Shown piece by piece: positions 32,982 to 45,192 of a DNA stretch of 64,000 nt. The stretch's first letter is position 1; every line of letters begins with the position of its first letter. A model generated the notes under the pieces. The model saw only the letters and a program-made list of their open reading frames with translations, had not been told where the DNA came from and ran no database searches. Made by a program: the position numbers and the translations under genes. Source of the DNA: Tricholomella constricta (taxonomy: Eukaryota > Basidiomycota > Agaricomycetes > Agaricales > Lyophyllaceae); contig JAACJP010000007.1 in NCBI GenBank assembly GCA_013368375.1, positions 1,240,001-1,304,000 on the forward strand, given 5' to 3'.

Positions 32982-33786
32982 AGACTGTCGGAGCTGATTA
33001 CAAGATGCGGGAGGTAAACTTGGAGGTGTTTGCCTGGGCGGGGTTGGGGGTGACCATAGGCCTGCTATACCTTTTGTATAAGAAAAGAGCGAGGGGTGAT
33101 CATATATGACTTCGATGAGTCCTCACCAGGATTCCTCTTGGACACAATTCAGCGTCGTGAACGCTGTTGAGAGCTCAGCGCTTCCTGGAGATTCACACGA
33201 CCGAGTCCGTGCCATCACCCCGAGCAAACGCCGGACGGACCCGAGGCTGAGGCTGTTGACGTTCGTGTACAGGAATGTCTACTTTCTTGCAGTCCAGTCC
33301 TGTTGAACAGCCTGGTAGCTGGTGATGGCATCAAATGTTTACTAACGGCACCCAGTGACGACTACATACATACAGCAGCAGGCCTATGAATATCGCAAGA
33401 ATATCGACAACTATTACCTCGGCGCTCGCCCTTCGACAACTACCTTCTGTTCGATCTCTGAACTATCTATTAAGCAATCTCCGGGCAGTGTAGCCTCTCA
33501 GTTAGTCGGAATTTTCGCACGTTTGCTCTATGCTGATTTCATATCGCGGCTCCAAGATGCACATCTGGAGATGGCCACTTCGTGTCGAGGTCCTTACGCT
33601 TTACTTGGCGGTACAGGATGATCGGTGACTGGAGGCAAACTTGAAAGTGACGCTCAAGAGGAAACCACGTGGGCGATCTAAGATTTGTCCTGACTGGCTG
33701 TGCTGATATTTGGTTGCGCTTGGGATCGGTCAAAATTTCTTGCATTCAAGGGTCGAGGTCACCTTGCTCTTCTTCCCCGAACCACC
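32982..33786. other. Divergent promoter region, F-box (-) and CTP synthase (+)
   Basis: 805 bp with only short unsupported ORFs (for example 33106-33306). No motif I can assign with confidence. Confidence 0.5.
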
Positions 33787-36211
33787 ATGACAAAGTACAT
33801 TCTAGTCTCTGGAGGAGTCGTCAGCGGTATCGGGAAGGGCGTAATTGGTACGATTACAAGTCTTATGCTACATCAATCAGATATTCAGTTTTCTATGTTA
33901 TTTGTTAGCTTCGTCCACGGGTCTGCTCTTGAAGACCACTGGATTGAAGGTCACGGCGATCAAGATTGATCCTTACATGAATATAGATGCGGGAACCATG
34001 GCGCCGACAGAGCATGGTGAGCTCCGCGAACAACGAGACCGAGCTTTGAATGACTCTCATCAGGCGAGGTGTATGTTTTGAACGATGGTGGGGAGGTGGA
34101 TCTCGATCTAGGCAATTACGAACGTTATCTGAACGTGACTTTGTCGCGCGATAACAATATCACGACTGGCAAGATCTACCGACATGTCATCAACAAGGAG
34201 GTGAGGATCTTACATCAATACTTGCGGAGCAAAAAATAGATGATTGCCCCAGAGAGAAGGAGAGTACCTTGGAAAGACGGTCCAGGTATGATTCATCCTG
34301 TTAATCTACCGTTTTGTTCTAAAATGCTCTAGATCGTGCCTCATATCACGAATGCGATCCAAGATTGGATTGAACGCGTCGCCAAGATCCCCGTTGATGA
34401 ATCGGGTGAGGAGCCGGACGTCTGTATCGTTGAGGTAACGTCCCTATTCCGCTTTTACGCGCGAACCCAGCCTCATCTTGACCGACAGCTTGGAGGTACC
34501 GTCGGAGATATCGAGTCAGCGCCATTCGTGGAAGCCATGCGGCAGTTTCAGTTTCGCGTAGGACAAGAGAACTTCGCCCTTATCCACGTCTCGCTGGTCC
34601 CTGACCTGCACGGCGAACAAAAAACCAAACCCACACAGACCACTGTCCACTCCCTCCGCGGACTCGGTCTCCTTCCCGACTTGGTTCGTAAAGCATTCTC
34701 GCTGAACCATCCAAGAAGCTTATGCCACCCGTAGATTGCTTGTCGTCTCCTTGTGCCTCAACCCCTCCAACCAGCAACCAAAGCAAAAATTTCCATGTTC
34801 TGTCATGTTTCTTCCGAACAAGTCTTTGGCGTCCATGATGTTTCATCGGTTTATCACGTCCCACTCCTCCTAAAATCGCAAGGCATCCTTGAATTTCTTC
34901 ACAAACGCCTCCACCTCCAAAAAATCACAATCACGAAGGAGATGTCGGTCAAAGGTGCATCGCTGGGGAAAAGATGGAAGGATCTGACCGCTGGGTGCGT
35001 CCTGATGTTAATCAGAGCAAATTCGACTTACAACTGTCGTTTAGGCAGGAACGTTTGTTCGATACCGTTACGATTGCCCTCGTCGGCAAATACACAGATC
35101 TAAAGGATTCCTATATGTCTGTCACAAAATCACTGGAGCACTCCGCATTCCGAATTCATCGGAAACTCATCATTAACGTTGGTCTTTTCATTCGTGTCCG
35201 TCAGGGTTTAATTGCTAAACCTCCTGGTTTTTTCTAGTGGGTGGAGTCTTCCTATCTAGAACATGAAACCCAAGAAACAAATCCCGCTAGATACCACGAC
35301 GCGTGGCGGGCAGTTGTTGGTGCAGGGTACGAAGCATGATTTAACAGACTATCTCTCATCTTACGACCGTCACTATAGTGGCATCCTCGTACCAGGTGGA
35401 TTCGGCAACCGCGGTACCGAGGGTATGATTCTAGCCATTAAATATGCGCGCGAACAAAATATCCCCTTCTTGGGTATTTGCCTCGGCTTCCAGCTCGCAG
35501 TCGTGGAATGGGCACGACATGTCCTCGATATTCCCGGTAAGCATAAATCCTCATGCTCCTTGTGGGAGGCTTTCCTAATCTGTGTCATACGAAGATGCAA
35601 CCTCGTCCGAATTCGACCACGAAGCAAAACACCCTGTCATCATTTTCATGCCAGAAATCTCCAAAACCCATATGGGCGGAACCATGCGCCTGGGACTCAG
35701 GCCTACCGTATTCGAGGAGGGTACAGAAACCTGGTCGCGCGCGAGGCAGCTGTACGGAGGCGCCGGAAAGATCTGGGAACGCCACAGGCATCGATATGAG
35801 GTCAACCCGAAATACGTCGATCAACTGATCAAGAGCGGCTTGATCTTCTCGGGCAAGGACGAGAAAGGGGAGCGGATGCAGATTCTTGAGCTGCCTGGTA
35901 CGTCGTGCCTCTGCTCAAGCTGCGTCTCAACCTAACAATTCGTTGCAGAACATCCCTTTTTCATGGGGTTACAGGCCCATCCTGAGTTCTGCACGCGTCC
36001 TTTGAACCCGTCGCCACCCCTCCTCGGGTTCGTGGCAGCGTCTTCCGGCCCCGCCGTCTTGGCCGAGCAGCTCGAATATCAACGGGCAAACTTCCAGCCG
36101 CCACACCCAGCAGATTCGATGGTAAGCGAAGCAGTACTCAGGAATGAGGTTGCTGAGGTCCTGGTGAATGGGACCGCGCGCGATCTCATTGTGTCTGAGA
36201 CGCCTGCATGA
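33787..36211 (+). CDS. CTP synthase
   Basis: 613 aa, makes CTP from UTP, ATP and glutamine; cytosolic, forms filaments in other fungi. Exons 33787-33847, 33909-34016, 34064-34200, 34253-34285, 34333-34434, 34489-34683, 34735-34994, 35045-35177, 35238-35326, 35379-35536, 35595-35897, 35949-36211. The synthetase domain starts [20 protein letters not shown], then [39 protein letters not shown] and [10 protein letters not shown]. The glutaminase domain has [16 protein letters not shown], the nucleophile Cys in FLGICLGFQ (about residue 407) and AHPEF near the end. All 11 introns restore the conserved frame, so the gene looks intact. Confidence 0.95.
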
Positions 36212-37553
36212 TCTTTGGATTCAGAGGCCACGGGGGGTTAGATCAAGTCGCCATATAGAACACTCTTCATATCTTGATTAGCTTATAGTCCTGGGCATTT
36301 CGCCATCTGCAATTATTGCCACCCGCAAAACCTCTTGACATTAGAATAAGTACGCATTGTAATGCTTAGAAGTACCTTAGTCCGGCTCCCATAGAATCAG
36401 ACATAAGGTAAGGGATTCAAACGGGAAGGGAAAGGACATGAAGCCGGGAATTGAAGAGTATGAGGGACGAAGCGGGAAGGTAAAAGAGTACGAAGTTCTA
36501 AAGGGAAGAATACACGGGGGAATGGTGAATGTTGGTGTTCTAATCGCTATATAGGTAATGAACCATGTAATAAGCCGCTGCTTGCATGTCTTCAAAATTA
36601 CCATTGAAGTCTCGTCCAAGAATGTCTTTGGCGTAGGAGGGCCTTACGTTTAGGTGCGCTATCTCGTTCGTAGAAGCCGAACACTTCGGACGCCCGCCCA
36701 GCAAAACAGCATGAGTTGGCGACTGGTCTCCGGAATGATTTCCCATACCGTATTGATCGCCCAGCTGAGTTCGGACTCCTGGTATGTAGAATCAAGAATA
36801 GACCGGGCAGCGGATTGCAACTTTACGGGGCCGAAGTGGCGCAGCGACAGGGGAAGTGGAAAATAGATGGGAGAAAATTCCTCCCAATGAAGCCACCATT
36901 TTGCGAAAGTGCTTGGAACTAGCAAGGGTAAGGTGAGATATCGACTGAATGTGTTTCAAAGGCACGTACGGTCAGTCTTCGTAGAACTATTAGAGTCGAC
37001 CGTACATCGTCAGGTAGTTGCATCCACCAGGACATCGGATTGATGGAATTGAAGACGGTGGACAATATAGGGCTGCACGGGGCAACAAGACGGGTCAACG
37101 ACAGCTGAGTTGATCTGTTATTACTGGAAGCAGGTAAAGTCGTGCAGTGGTGATAGTGGAAGGGTGAAGGCATACAGGATAGCTGTCACGCCACTGTGGC
37201 GCTGCGACCCGCTATCTTCCGACGCCATGAGAAAAGCACTCTTGCATGTGTCCCGGCTTCATAAGCATATATGTGCTTGATGTTGAAGAAGAAATTTTTT
37301 GCCTCGTACTTATGGAAAGCTCCAATTTTTTCCTCAGTCAAATGGCGACAAACCATGGTCACAATCATTCATGATCTATAATTCAAGGAAGTCCACATAC
37401 ACTGATTTAAAATTATCTCTGAACAAGCGAGATGTTATGTGCATTCGTCGCGAACAAATTCTTTTGGGTGAGATGTGAATCTATTGCTAAGTTATGTGTA
37501 TACCGATGCGCGAGAAATTATACTGTAGGGTAATAAATATTATATGTCATGAT
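36212..37553. other. Convergent intergenic region, CTP synthase/helicase
   Basis: 1.34 kb with scattered minus-strand open frames (36659-36925, 37186-37368) but no start, splice chain or family signature linking them. Possibly an eroded gene; I cannot support one. Confidence 0.45.
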
Positions 37554-39769
37554 CTACCATCTCTCCTCTGCGGCGCCTCCGCTGCGAGAACTAAACCCTC
37601 CTCTACGGGCACCATCCCTAGCCCCACCACGGCCACCGTATCCGCCTCCACTGCGCCCCTCACGGGCTCCGAAACCGGAGTCTCGGCCCCGATATCCACC
37701 TCCTTCGTGATCACGGCTGTAACGGCTTGAACCACCTCCCCCCGAACCATAAGAGTCATGGCTACTTCTCATCCTCTGCTGGCCTCGTTCCTCCCAGCTG
37801 TTCTTCCGCGGGGCCCGACCGTAATCTCCACCGCCACCGCCACTCCTCTCTGTTGGCCGACCGCCATAACCTCTGGACGGGCGTCTGTCTGCACCTAGTT
37901 TTTGGAGGAACTGGGCAGAGACGTATGGTGGAACAGGGAGCCCGAGTCCCTCCGTTGTCCAGTTCCTCAAGCCCTCGACGATCTCGTCCTTCCGCGTACC
38001 CATCTCGGTCGTCTTGCTCATGTAGTAGCCAAGGAGTGACATGAAAGTCTCCCGAACCGCCTCTTCGTCAAGCTTCAACTTCAATTCCTCCGTGGTGCGT
38101 TCAACCTCCTCAACGATGGCCGCCACTGGGCCCTTGAAGAGCTGTGGGCCGCGGACTTGGCGAACGTAGCCCCGGCGGTCGCGACTTGTTGTTTGGGATG
38201 AAGGAGCTGCGGGAGCGTTGGCAAAAAACGTAACTGGATCGTCGTCGAACTTCTTCGCAAGTTCCTCGACCTCGCTTCTGAGGTTCTCGGCAGTGAGGGG
38301 CTTGAGAGGGACCATACTGAGACTCCTTCTGACGAAACCCGTCTCCCAAGGGAGAAGCACGATATCGCCGCGGCCTTGTGTGTTTGCACGACCTGTGCGT
38401 CCGACACGGTGGATGTACTGCTCTGTCGATCCTGGAATACCAACCTGAATGACACGGCTCACGCCGGGGTAATCCACACCGCGCGCAGAGACGTCAGAGG
38501 TCACGAGGATTGATGCGCCAGAGAAGTCGTTGCGGAATGAGGATGATGTCCTGGTGCGCGACTCCATGGTCCGCTTGGAGTGAATTTCGTAGATTTGGGT
38601 GTTGCGGCCTGCGGGGAGGCAGGACCTGGACAGTTCACGAAGCACAGTGGCGAAAAGTTGAGTCATTTTCGTGGTGGGCAGGAAGACAAGGGCCTTGGCG
38701 GCACCGGGGTTGAGGAGTTGGTCCTGTGCGAGAAGCCGAGTAATGTGCGTGATCTGGTCCTTTGCGCTAGGGAGGATGGTGTGGTACTGCGGGACATGAG
38801 CATGAACTGGTGACGAGTCATGAGAAACACAGTTTATGAACTTGTGGTTGGGAGACAACGTCGATTCGGCAATTTCTTGGATTCTCTTGGAGACCGTCGC
38901 GGAGAAGAGGAAAGTCTGCCTTTCGGGAACTGGTGGGAGATATTCCTTGATTGCATCGATATCGGGCTGAAAGCCCATGTCAAGAAGGGTATCCGCTTCG
39001 TCCAAAATAAGCTGTTTTCAGTTAGTAAAAGAGTGTTGGAGGTATGAGAAATGAAAACGAACCACTTGAGTTTTCGCAATTCCTCGCTTGACTTCAGGTT
39101 CCGATTCCAGCAGATCACGAAGACGACCAGGAGTAGCAACGACAAGGTCACGTCGCGAAGACATCCATTGTCGCATTTGCATCCCTTTACTCTCGCCGCC
39201 AACAAAGAGCCTGACACCAAATCCATCGAGGTGAGACGTTAGTCGAGTAGCGTCCTTGGCAATCTGGGTAGCCAATTCACGAGTGGGACTGATGATGAGA
39301 GTCCCCACAGTCTCTCGAGCAAAGACAGTTTTGGCCCTGTGTTCCAAGGTCTTATCCGACTCTTGTCCAGAATCCCGGAGTGCCTGAGCTGCACGCACTT
39401 CGATAGACTTTAACCGTGCCTCGATCGCCGGCAGTAGGAAACCAAGCGTCTTTCCGGTACCAGTTTTAGCTTTGACTAGGAGATCGCGAGGTGGTCCACT
39501 GGAAGGTTCTTGAGGGTTGTAGGGTCTCGCCAACTCTGGAAGCAGAGGAAAAACCTCAGCTTGGACAGTCGACATGGTGGTGAGTGACATGGGTTTTCCA
39601 ATAATAGCTTTTAAAAGGTTCTTTGAGACGACTCCTTCGAGGGAATGGAAAGAGGGGTGTTCGTGGTTTTGAGGGGGTGCGGGGGTGTCCGTAACAGAAT
39701 GACGAGACTCTACTCTTGCGCTAGCAAGGGCAGACTCATGACGCGCGCCACCAGAAACGGACAGTCGAG
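37554..39769 (-). CDS. DEAD-box RNA helicase, MSS116-like, 5' exon unresolved
   Basis: Minus-strand exons 39769(or earlier)-39066 and 39011-37554. Helicase core: KAKTGTGKT (motif I), IISPTRELATQ (Ia), VVATPGR (Ib), LILDEADTLLDMG (II), FLFSATVSK (III), HSKRTMESR, VTSDVSARGVDYP (V) and YIHRVGRTGRANTQGRGD (VI). The C-terminal extension ends in an RGG/GGYGGR-rich tail. This layout is that of mitochondrial group II/I intron splicing and translation factor Mss116. The frame is open and conserved upstream of the first ATG at 39590 (FHSLEGVVSKNLLKAIIGKP), so the true start is further upstream, in an exon I cannot fix; an acceptor CACAG precedes 39769. Confidence 0.88.
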
Positions 39770-40226
39770 CTGTGCATCATCCTTAGTATTCCTTTATCGC
39801 TTCATAAAAAAACTGGACAACGCACTGGCAACTGTGCATGACGGTAGTTTGAAAGAGCGTCGCACAAACGAGACAGAACAAACTGTTCTCGCTGACTTGC
39901 TAGCACAGGCTTTTGTGGCCTGGGCCAAGAATGAGGCCATGATGAGCCGAATTAACGAGCTCAACGAGTGGACCGTCGACCAAAATGAATGGGACTTGGT
40001 GGAAGCGTCGGTAAGAGAGGTTGTTGAAGTTGAAAAAAAATTGATGGACTATGACAAGGAGCGGCCGACCCCGGTCACCCCCGATCACTTTTCGATCGCC
40101 CGTGTGTTGGCCCTCACTCACCGTCTGCCGAGTCATTGGATCCTCTCTGCCAATTATTCTGTGTCGTCAATGTGGTCCTTGAAAATAATACTATTCTCTG
40201 CGCAGCTCGCACTTGGTACTTCTTGA
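39738..40226 (+). CDS. Hypothetical protein, weakly supported
   Basis: Open frame with charged, coding-like composition (TEQTVLADLLAQAFVAWAKN, SRINELNEWTVDQNEWDLVE, EVEKKLMDYDKERPTPVTPD). No family recognised. The start is uncertain and the 5' part would overlap the helicase N-terminal exon on the other strand. A GT-AG intron could begin at 40171. Confidence 0.3.
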   Translation: MTRATRNGQSSCASSLVFLYRFIKKLDNALATVHDGSLKERRTNETEQTVLADLLAQAFVAWAKNEAMMSRINELNEWTVDQNEWDLVEASVREVVEVEKKLMDYDKERPTPVTPDHFSIARVLALTHRLPSHWILSANYSVSSMWSLKIILFSAQLALGTS

Positions 40227-40334
40227 TCAAAGACGCTTGGGAAGATGACCGCGGAATCAGAATCTGCACCTGATAAAGAACACCACGTTGGACTACTACT
40301 ACGGTACCGGTGCTCCCACATCATCATCCTCAAC

Positions 40335-41509
40335 ATGTCGACTTCAGGATCTCCAACTACTCGTGTTGCAATTGTCACAGGCGCCGCTCAAGGGATCGGC
40401 CGTGCCATAGCTCTCCGTCTCGCGGCTGATGGTCTCGACGTAGCTGTGGACGATCTGCCATCCAAATTGCCTCTTTTGGAAGCTTTGGTAGCAGATATAG
40501 AGAAACTTGGACGGAAAGCTGTTGCACTCACGTACAATGTTACTAAAGAGAACGAGATGGAAGCCATGGTCGCAAAGACTGTCAGTGACCTCGGCAGGCT
40601 GGACGTAGTAAGCACTGACCATCAATATATCTACACCGATAGTGAGTTGACTTTGGAATAGATGGTTGCAAATGCTGGAATCACTGGGGGCTCTCGTTCC
40701 ATAATGGAGGGTTCGTTGACTGTTGCGTGTCGATGAATGTCAGTGAATTCTCGTATACATAGCTGACGTCGACGGATTCGAGTCTGTTGCTGCGGTAAAC
40801 GTCCGAGGTACATTACTCTGCTACAAGTACGCTGCCAGGCAGATGGTCAAACAAGGCACGGGTGGCCGAATCATTGGTGCATATGGGGCAATCTGAATAT
40901 CTGTGTTTAATTTTAATCCGACTCGTTGAACAGGGGCTTCGTCTATAGCCGGCAAGCAAGGTTGATTCTACTCGACTTCATTGTAAAAGCGAGCGCTGAT
41001 CGCTCTTTAGGTTTTGCCAATCTTGGCGCATATTGCGCGTCCAAGGCAGTTGTTCGTTCCTTGACACACACCGCAGGTCCGTAACATATCTTACCTTCTT
41101 CACACATCATCGGGCTGAACTATATCTACATATCAAAGCCCTCGAGCTCGCAGCTCACAACATAACAGTAAATGCCTATGCCCCGGGCATAATCGAAACA
41201 TCCATGAGCAAGTTTCATTGTCTCTCTCGCTCTGGTCATAGGTACTGAGTAATGATACCCATCTCAGCTACTCGAGAAAACGATGTTGCGTTAGGCGGCC
41301 CATGTACTGCCGTCAAGGTGCTGATGAATGTTCCACACGCAAAAGTCGCCCAACCCGAGGATGTGGCTAACCTTGTTTCGTACCTGGCCTCCCCGGAGTC
41401 CCACTTCATGACGGGTGAGTTTCTTTCAATATGTTCGAAATTCGTTTGTAGATACCCTCTTGCTTTAGGCCAGACGGTTTCTATCGATGGTGGACTCAAC
41501 ATCAGTTGA
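40335..41509 (+). CDS. Short-chain dehydrogenase/reductase, classical type
   Basis: 260 aa, exons 40335-40604, 40662-40710, 40763-40876, 40934-40960, 41011-41076, 41139-41207, 41268-41414, 41469-41509. Rossmann motif VAIVTGAAQGIGRAIA (TGxxxGxG), MVANAG (NAG motif), SSIAGKQ, catalytic YCASK, then NITVNAYAPGIIET and QTVSIDGGLNIS at the C-terminus. It resembles bacterial-type acetoin/diacetyl or 3-oxoacyl reductases; substrate unknown. Intron 6 (41208-41267) is GC-AG with a consensus GCAAGT donor. The last intron, final exon and 3' flank are duplicated 2.4 kb away at 43773-44013. Confidence 0.88.
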
Positions 41510-41629
41510 TCAGTCTTCCATTGGGATATTCCCTCAATTGCGAGTGCCAATAGATAATCAGATACATCTTAATTCAATGTAGGGGAACGAGTATGAAAGA
41601 ATGTCTAGCCGCCGACATAAGAACCTGTG

Positions 41630-43007
41630 TTACTCCTCCGCCTCCTCCTCCTCCTCCGCCTCCTCCTCCTCCTCCTCCTCCTCCTCCTCCTCCTCCTCCT
41701 CGTCTTCCTCCTCCTCCTCTTTCTCCAGTTTAAACTCTAAAAAGTCCTTGAATTCTTCCAACTCCTGCATCACCATCTCCTTGAAGGGCTCCGGAGTCAT
41801 GTTCCCAGTGTAAGAGATAACGATCAAGACTTGCTCCAAATCAGGGAACCGAGAGAAGAAAGACGCGAGACTTCTCCAGCCTGTGTAATTCCAGCCCCTT
41901 ATAGTGGCTAGAGCTGGATTATCAGGTACGGATATTGGAAATGACAGATAGATGTCCTTGAGGGGAGTTCCCGCTTTGATGGTAGAGAGAGTAGATAGCA
42001 ACCATTCTGGGGGGGAGATATAGAAAGGGTCGTCTATTTCGAGTTTAACAGTGCTGAAGGAGTCGAAGTCCAGGGTTTGAAGGCTTGTATTGCGCGACAA
42101 ATCGACCGGCTCGATTTCGAACGTTCCCGGAGCTAGCGGTACATTAGTTACCTCTGTTAATGAATTTGCGGGAGCCTACGATGAACTTACCTATATGAGG
42201 CTCGAGCCATAAACGTTGCAGAGAAGCTCCAACCATGCGTGCCATGGCCGAAGCGGCAGCAAAGTCGAACGTGCCATAAAGGGATGTTACTGTAAGACTT
42301 TGAAGGCCCGAGAGGTCAAGGACACAATTTGGGTCTTGAATCCAGTTGATAAACTCCAAGCTATGGTAGGACCTTGTCCAAGCAAAATCGCAGATGAAAT
42401 TTTCCAGACGAACTCTCTGGGGACATGCTGGCTGCGGTGCCAGTTTCTCCAACTGACCAGTTCTGGCGAAGTCCAAGTCGCCTTGTATGTCTTCAGGAGA
42501 GTCAGTTATAGAAAGCTCGACATTCCGCAAAGGCGCTCCTCGGGAAAGCAGGAGTTGGATGTCCCCATACGTGGGATCGACCTTCCAGCGATGGATGGTG
42601 AACGACGTTAGCGTGGGCAGCGCTAACGTGGCGACAAGGCATTCTCTGAGCGACCCCGAGATGTCGAACCATCCTAGGGCGGGCTCCGAAGTTGAGGGGG
42701 CGATGAGGACACTTTCGACACGTTTCAGTCGACGGAGGATAGCGGCGAGAATGTCTCCTTGCGAAGCCAAGGAAAAGCGACGATTGAACCTGATATAACG
42801 GACGAGACGCCCCAAGTGTGGAGATCCGACGAGAAGATCGTGGAAAGATGAAAACTTTTCGGTTGTAGAGATCTCGACCAAACGAAAGAGGGGCCCTCGA
42901 GTGGGCGCATACCAGGAGCGGCACACGAGCGCACAGAACTCGAGGCTTTCGCGGTCATGAAGGTTGTTGATGATGATTGAAATGAGCTCCTGAGGGAAGG
43001 TGTTCAT
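41630..43007 (-). CDS. F-box protein with poly-glutamate C-terminus
   Basis: 439 aa, minus-strand exons 43007-42191 and 42132-41630. F-box MNTFPQELISIIINNLHDRE and CALVCRSWYAPTRGPLFRLV, then leucine-rich-like strands (VLDLSGLQSLTVTSL, LQTLDFDSFSTVKLEID, FPDLEQVLIVIS). It shares layout but little sequence with the pair at 30-33 kb. The last about 30 residues are almost all Glu, encoded by a microsatellite, so length probably varies between strains. Confidence 0.8.
41633..41719. repeat. CTC/GAG trinucleotide microsatellite in coding sequence
   Basis: Near-continuous CTC repeats on the plus strand, encoding a poly-Glu tail with a few Ala/Asp on the minus strand at the very end of the F-box gene. 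Confidence 0.95.
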
Positions 43008-43772
43008 CTCGAGGATGATGAGGAACGAACGATTCGTCCATGGCTATTTAACAGATAAGAAATCCGCTCTTTGTTCCAGGTTCGGCTGATGAGATTGGCC
43101 TTTACATAATCTTCCACCGAAATCATTGTCCGTGATTGAATCCTTCCATCATCTATTGTCTTCACGTCAATTCCAAGGTCACTTGAACGTCCTTCTGACA
43201 GACTGTAACCTCTTCCTCACAAGGCTGGGTCTGTACGAACAATAGTAACACATAGCATGGGGACCGGGGTTTTGAAAATCTGATCGAAACCGTTCTGAAC
43301 TTCCTCGCCTTTTGTGTTTGCTGTGTCCGATGCTCCATAGGATGAGACGTCCAGACGTCCACACCCGATCGCGTCAGCAAATCTCCAGATGCTTTTGCTT
43401 CCGGCTTCCTATCTGACTTTCTCCGGATCCGGTCGCTTTTGCTCGGGCTTTTCGACTTTTTCGACTTTTGCTTTACTTGTGGACCTTGAATGTCTAATGC
43501 TTACATATATTGTCTTTGGCCTTTTGACATCTGTAAGGGCTTTACGAAGATGAGGTACTAGTAAAGATTTTACAATTAAAATTATTTCTGAGTGGCATCA
43601 TGAAAACCTGGAGACTCGGAGAAACCGGAAACTGTCATGACTCGTCCGACCTCAGTACTCAGTGACTGTTCCTGCTCAGGGACAAGGGTCTATTTTTACT
43701 GAGCAAGGCTTGCTTGAATCGAACACTCGACTTCAAATCCTGGCTGGCACCTCTGGCGCACCGCCGTACGGG
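43008..43772. other. Intergenic region left of the transposon nest
   Basis: No supported gene. Contains pyrimidine-rich stretches and short ORFs only. Confidence 0.5.
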
Positions 43773-44013
43773 TGAGTTTCTTTGATATGTTCGAAGTAAG
43801 TTTGTCGGTAGATTCGCTCTTGCTTTAGGCCAGACGGCTTCTATCGACGGTGGATTAAACATCAGTTGATCAGTCTTCCATTGAGATTTTCCCTCAATTG
43901 CGGGTGCCATAAATCAGATACATCTTTATTTCAATGTAGGGAACGAGTATGGAAGAGTGTCCAGGGAACGAGTATGAAAGAATGTCCAACCGCCGACATA
44001 AAAACCTGTGTTA
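43773..44013 (+). pseudogene. Duplicated 3' end of the SDR gene
   Basis: Matches 41413-41640: donor GGTGAGTTTCTTT, acceptor GCTTTAG, coding CAGACG...GGTGGA...AACATCAGTTGA, and 200 bp of 3' flank including GGAACGAGTATG (here present twice). No upstream SDR exons; the sequence before it is unrelated. Confidence 0.85.
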
Positions 44014-44342
44014 CCACTGATGGCCTGATCCGGTCTAGAATACAGAATCCTCAGTGCTCGGTGAAGGCAAGAACAACTGTAATCATTCAATATACCTAGA
44101 ATACAGACTAGAGGATATTGAATGATAAGTAAAGCAGTAAAAAGGTAACGGAGATACGTACATGATGACATCCTCAGTGCTCGGTGAAGGCAAGAACAAC
44201 TGAGGATGGCGACGCGACGACGCGAATGTATATGAACGATCACGTGTTCAGGAGTACGTAAGTGATGAGATAAAGGGAGGAGGAACGAGTCCCAACACAA
44301 CCCCATCAGAGCGGAAGTACGAGAGATAAAGAGATAGTAAAA
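44014..44342. repeat. Copia 3' flank with direct and inverted repeats
   Basis: A 33-bp word (ATCCTCAGTGCTCGG...) occurs at 44047-44079 and 44170-44202. Between them lies a perfect 12-bp inverted repeat, ATCATTCAATAT at 44082-44093 and its complement at 44115-44126. This could be part of the copia 3' LTR, but no 5' LTR remains for comparison. Confidence 0.5.
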
Positions 44343-45187
44343 TCAGGAAGAAAGAGGAACGAGACCCAGTGAACTGCAGTGTCGAAGGTGTAGTGGAAGC
44401 GGTAAAGACTTGGTGAGGATATCAGCCGTCATCTCCGAAGTCGAGATCCAGGAAGTAGAGAAGGATCCAGAACGAATATGTTCGCGTATGAAATGGTAGC
44501 GAATGTCGATATGTTTAGAACGCGAAGAGGTGGAGTCCGAGTTTGCGATTTCGATGGCGCTTTGATTATCACAGAGTAGAGGAAATGGGTGTGGGGCAGG
44601 AAGGCCGAGAGAGCGTAGAAATTGACGCATCCAGATTGCTTCCTTCATGGCATGGGAAATCGACATGTACTCCGCTTCGGTAGATGATAAGGCAATAGTG
44701 CGTTGTCAGACAGCGCTCCAGGATACGAGACTAGAGTATAGGAAGAAGACGTAACCCGAAACGCTGCGTCGATCAGACTCGTCCGATGCCCAATCGGCAT
44801 CCATCATTCCGCAGTCGCTAGGAATAAGGAGACGAAGCGGGGGGCCGACGGGGGTCTGAGAGAAATTGTATTCCAAAGACCAATCGAGAGTACCGATAAG
44901 GTATCGCAGGACACCCTTTGCAGCAAGTAGATGCGAACGAGAAGGGGAGGCGTTGAATTGACCCAAAGCCATTGCAGTATAAGCGAGATCAGGGCGAGTG
45001 CACAAAGCAAGGTAGAGAATAGAACCGACAAGTCGCTGATAGTGAACGGTAATTTCGCTATCCGGTACCTCAGGCAAAGCGTTCGGCGGTGCATCAGGGA
45101 GAGTTGAAAGTTTCTTGGGAAGAGGAAGAGAGGCGGGATGAGCGGAGCTGAGGTTATACTGAGCGAGGAGATCGACAACGAATGACC

Positions 45188-45192
45188 GTTGA
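45188..45192. repeat. Target-site duplication GTTGA, left
   Basis: GTTGA immediately before the left gypsy LTR; its partner is at 51081-51085. Confidence 0.9.

Noticed and set aside
36659..37368. Possible minus-strand gene between CTP synthase and the helicase
   Set aside because: Open pieces cannot be joined by plausible splice sites and show no family pattern.
41633..41719. CTC repeat as a CRISPR-like array
   Set aside because: It is a simple trinucleotide microsatellite inside an F-box gene; there are no spacers.
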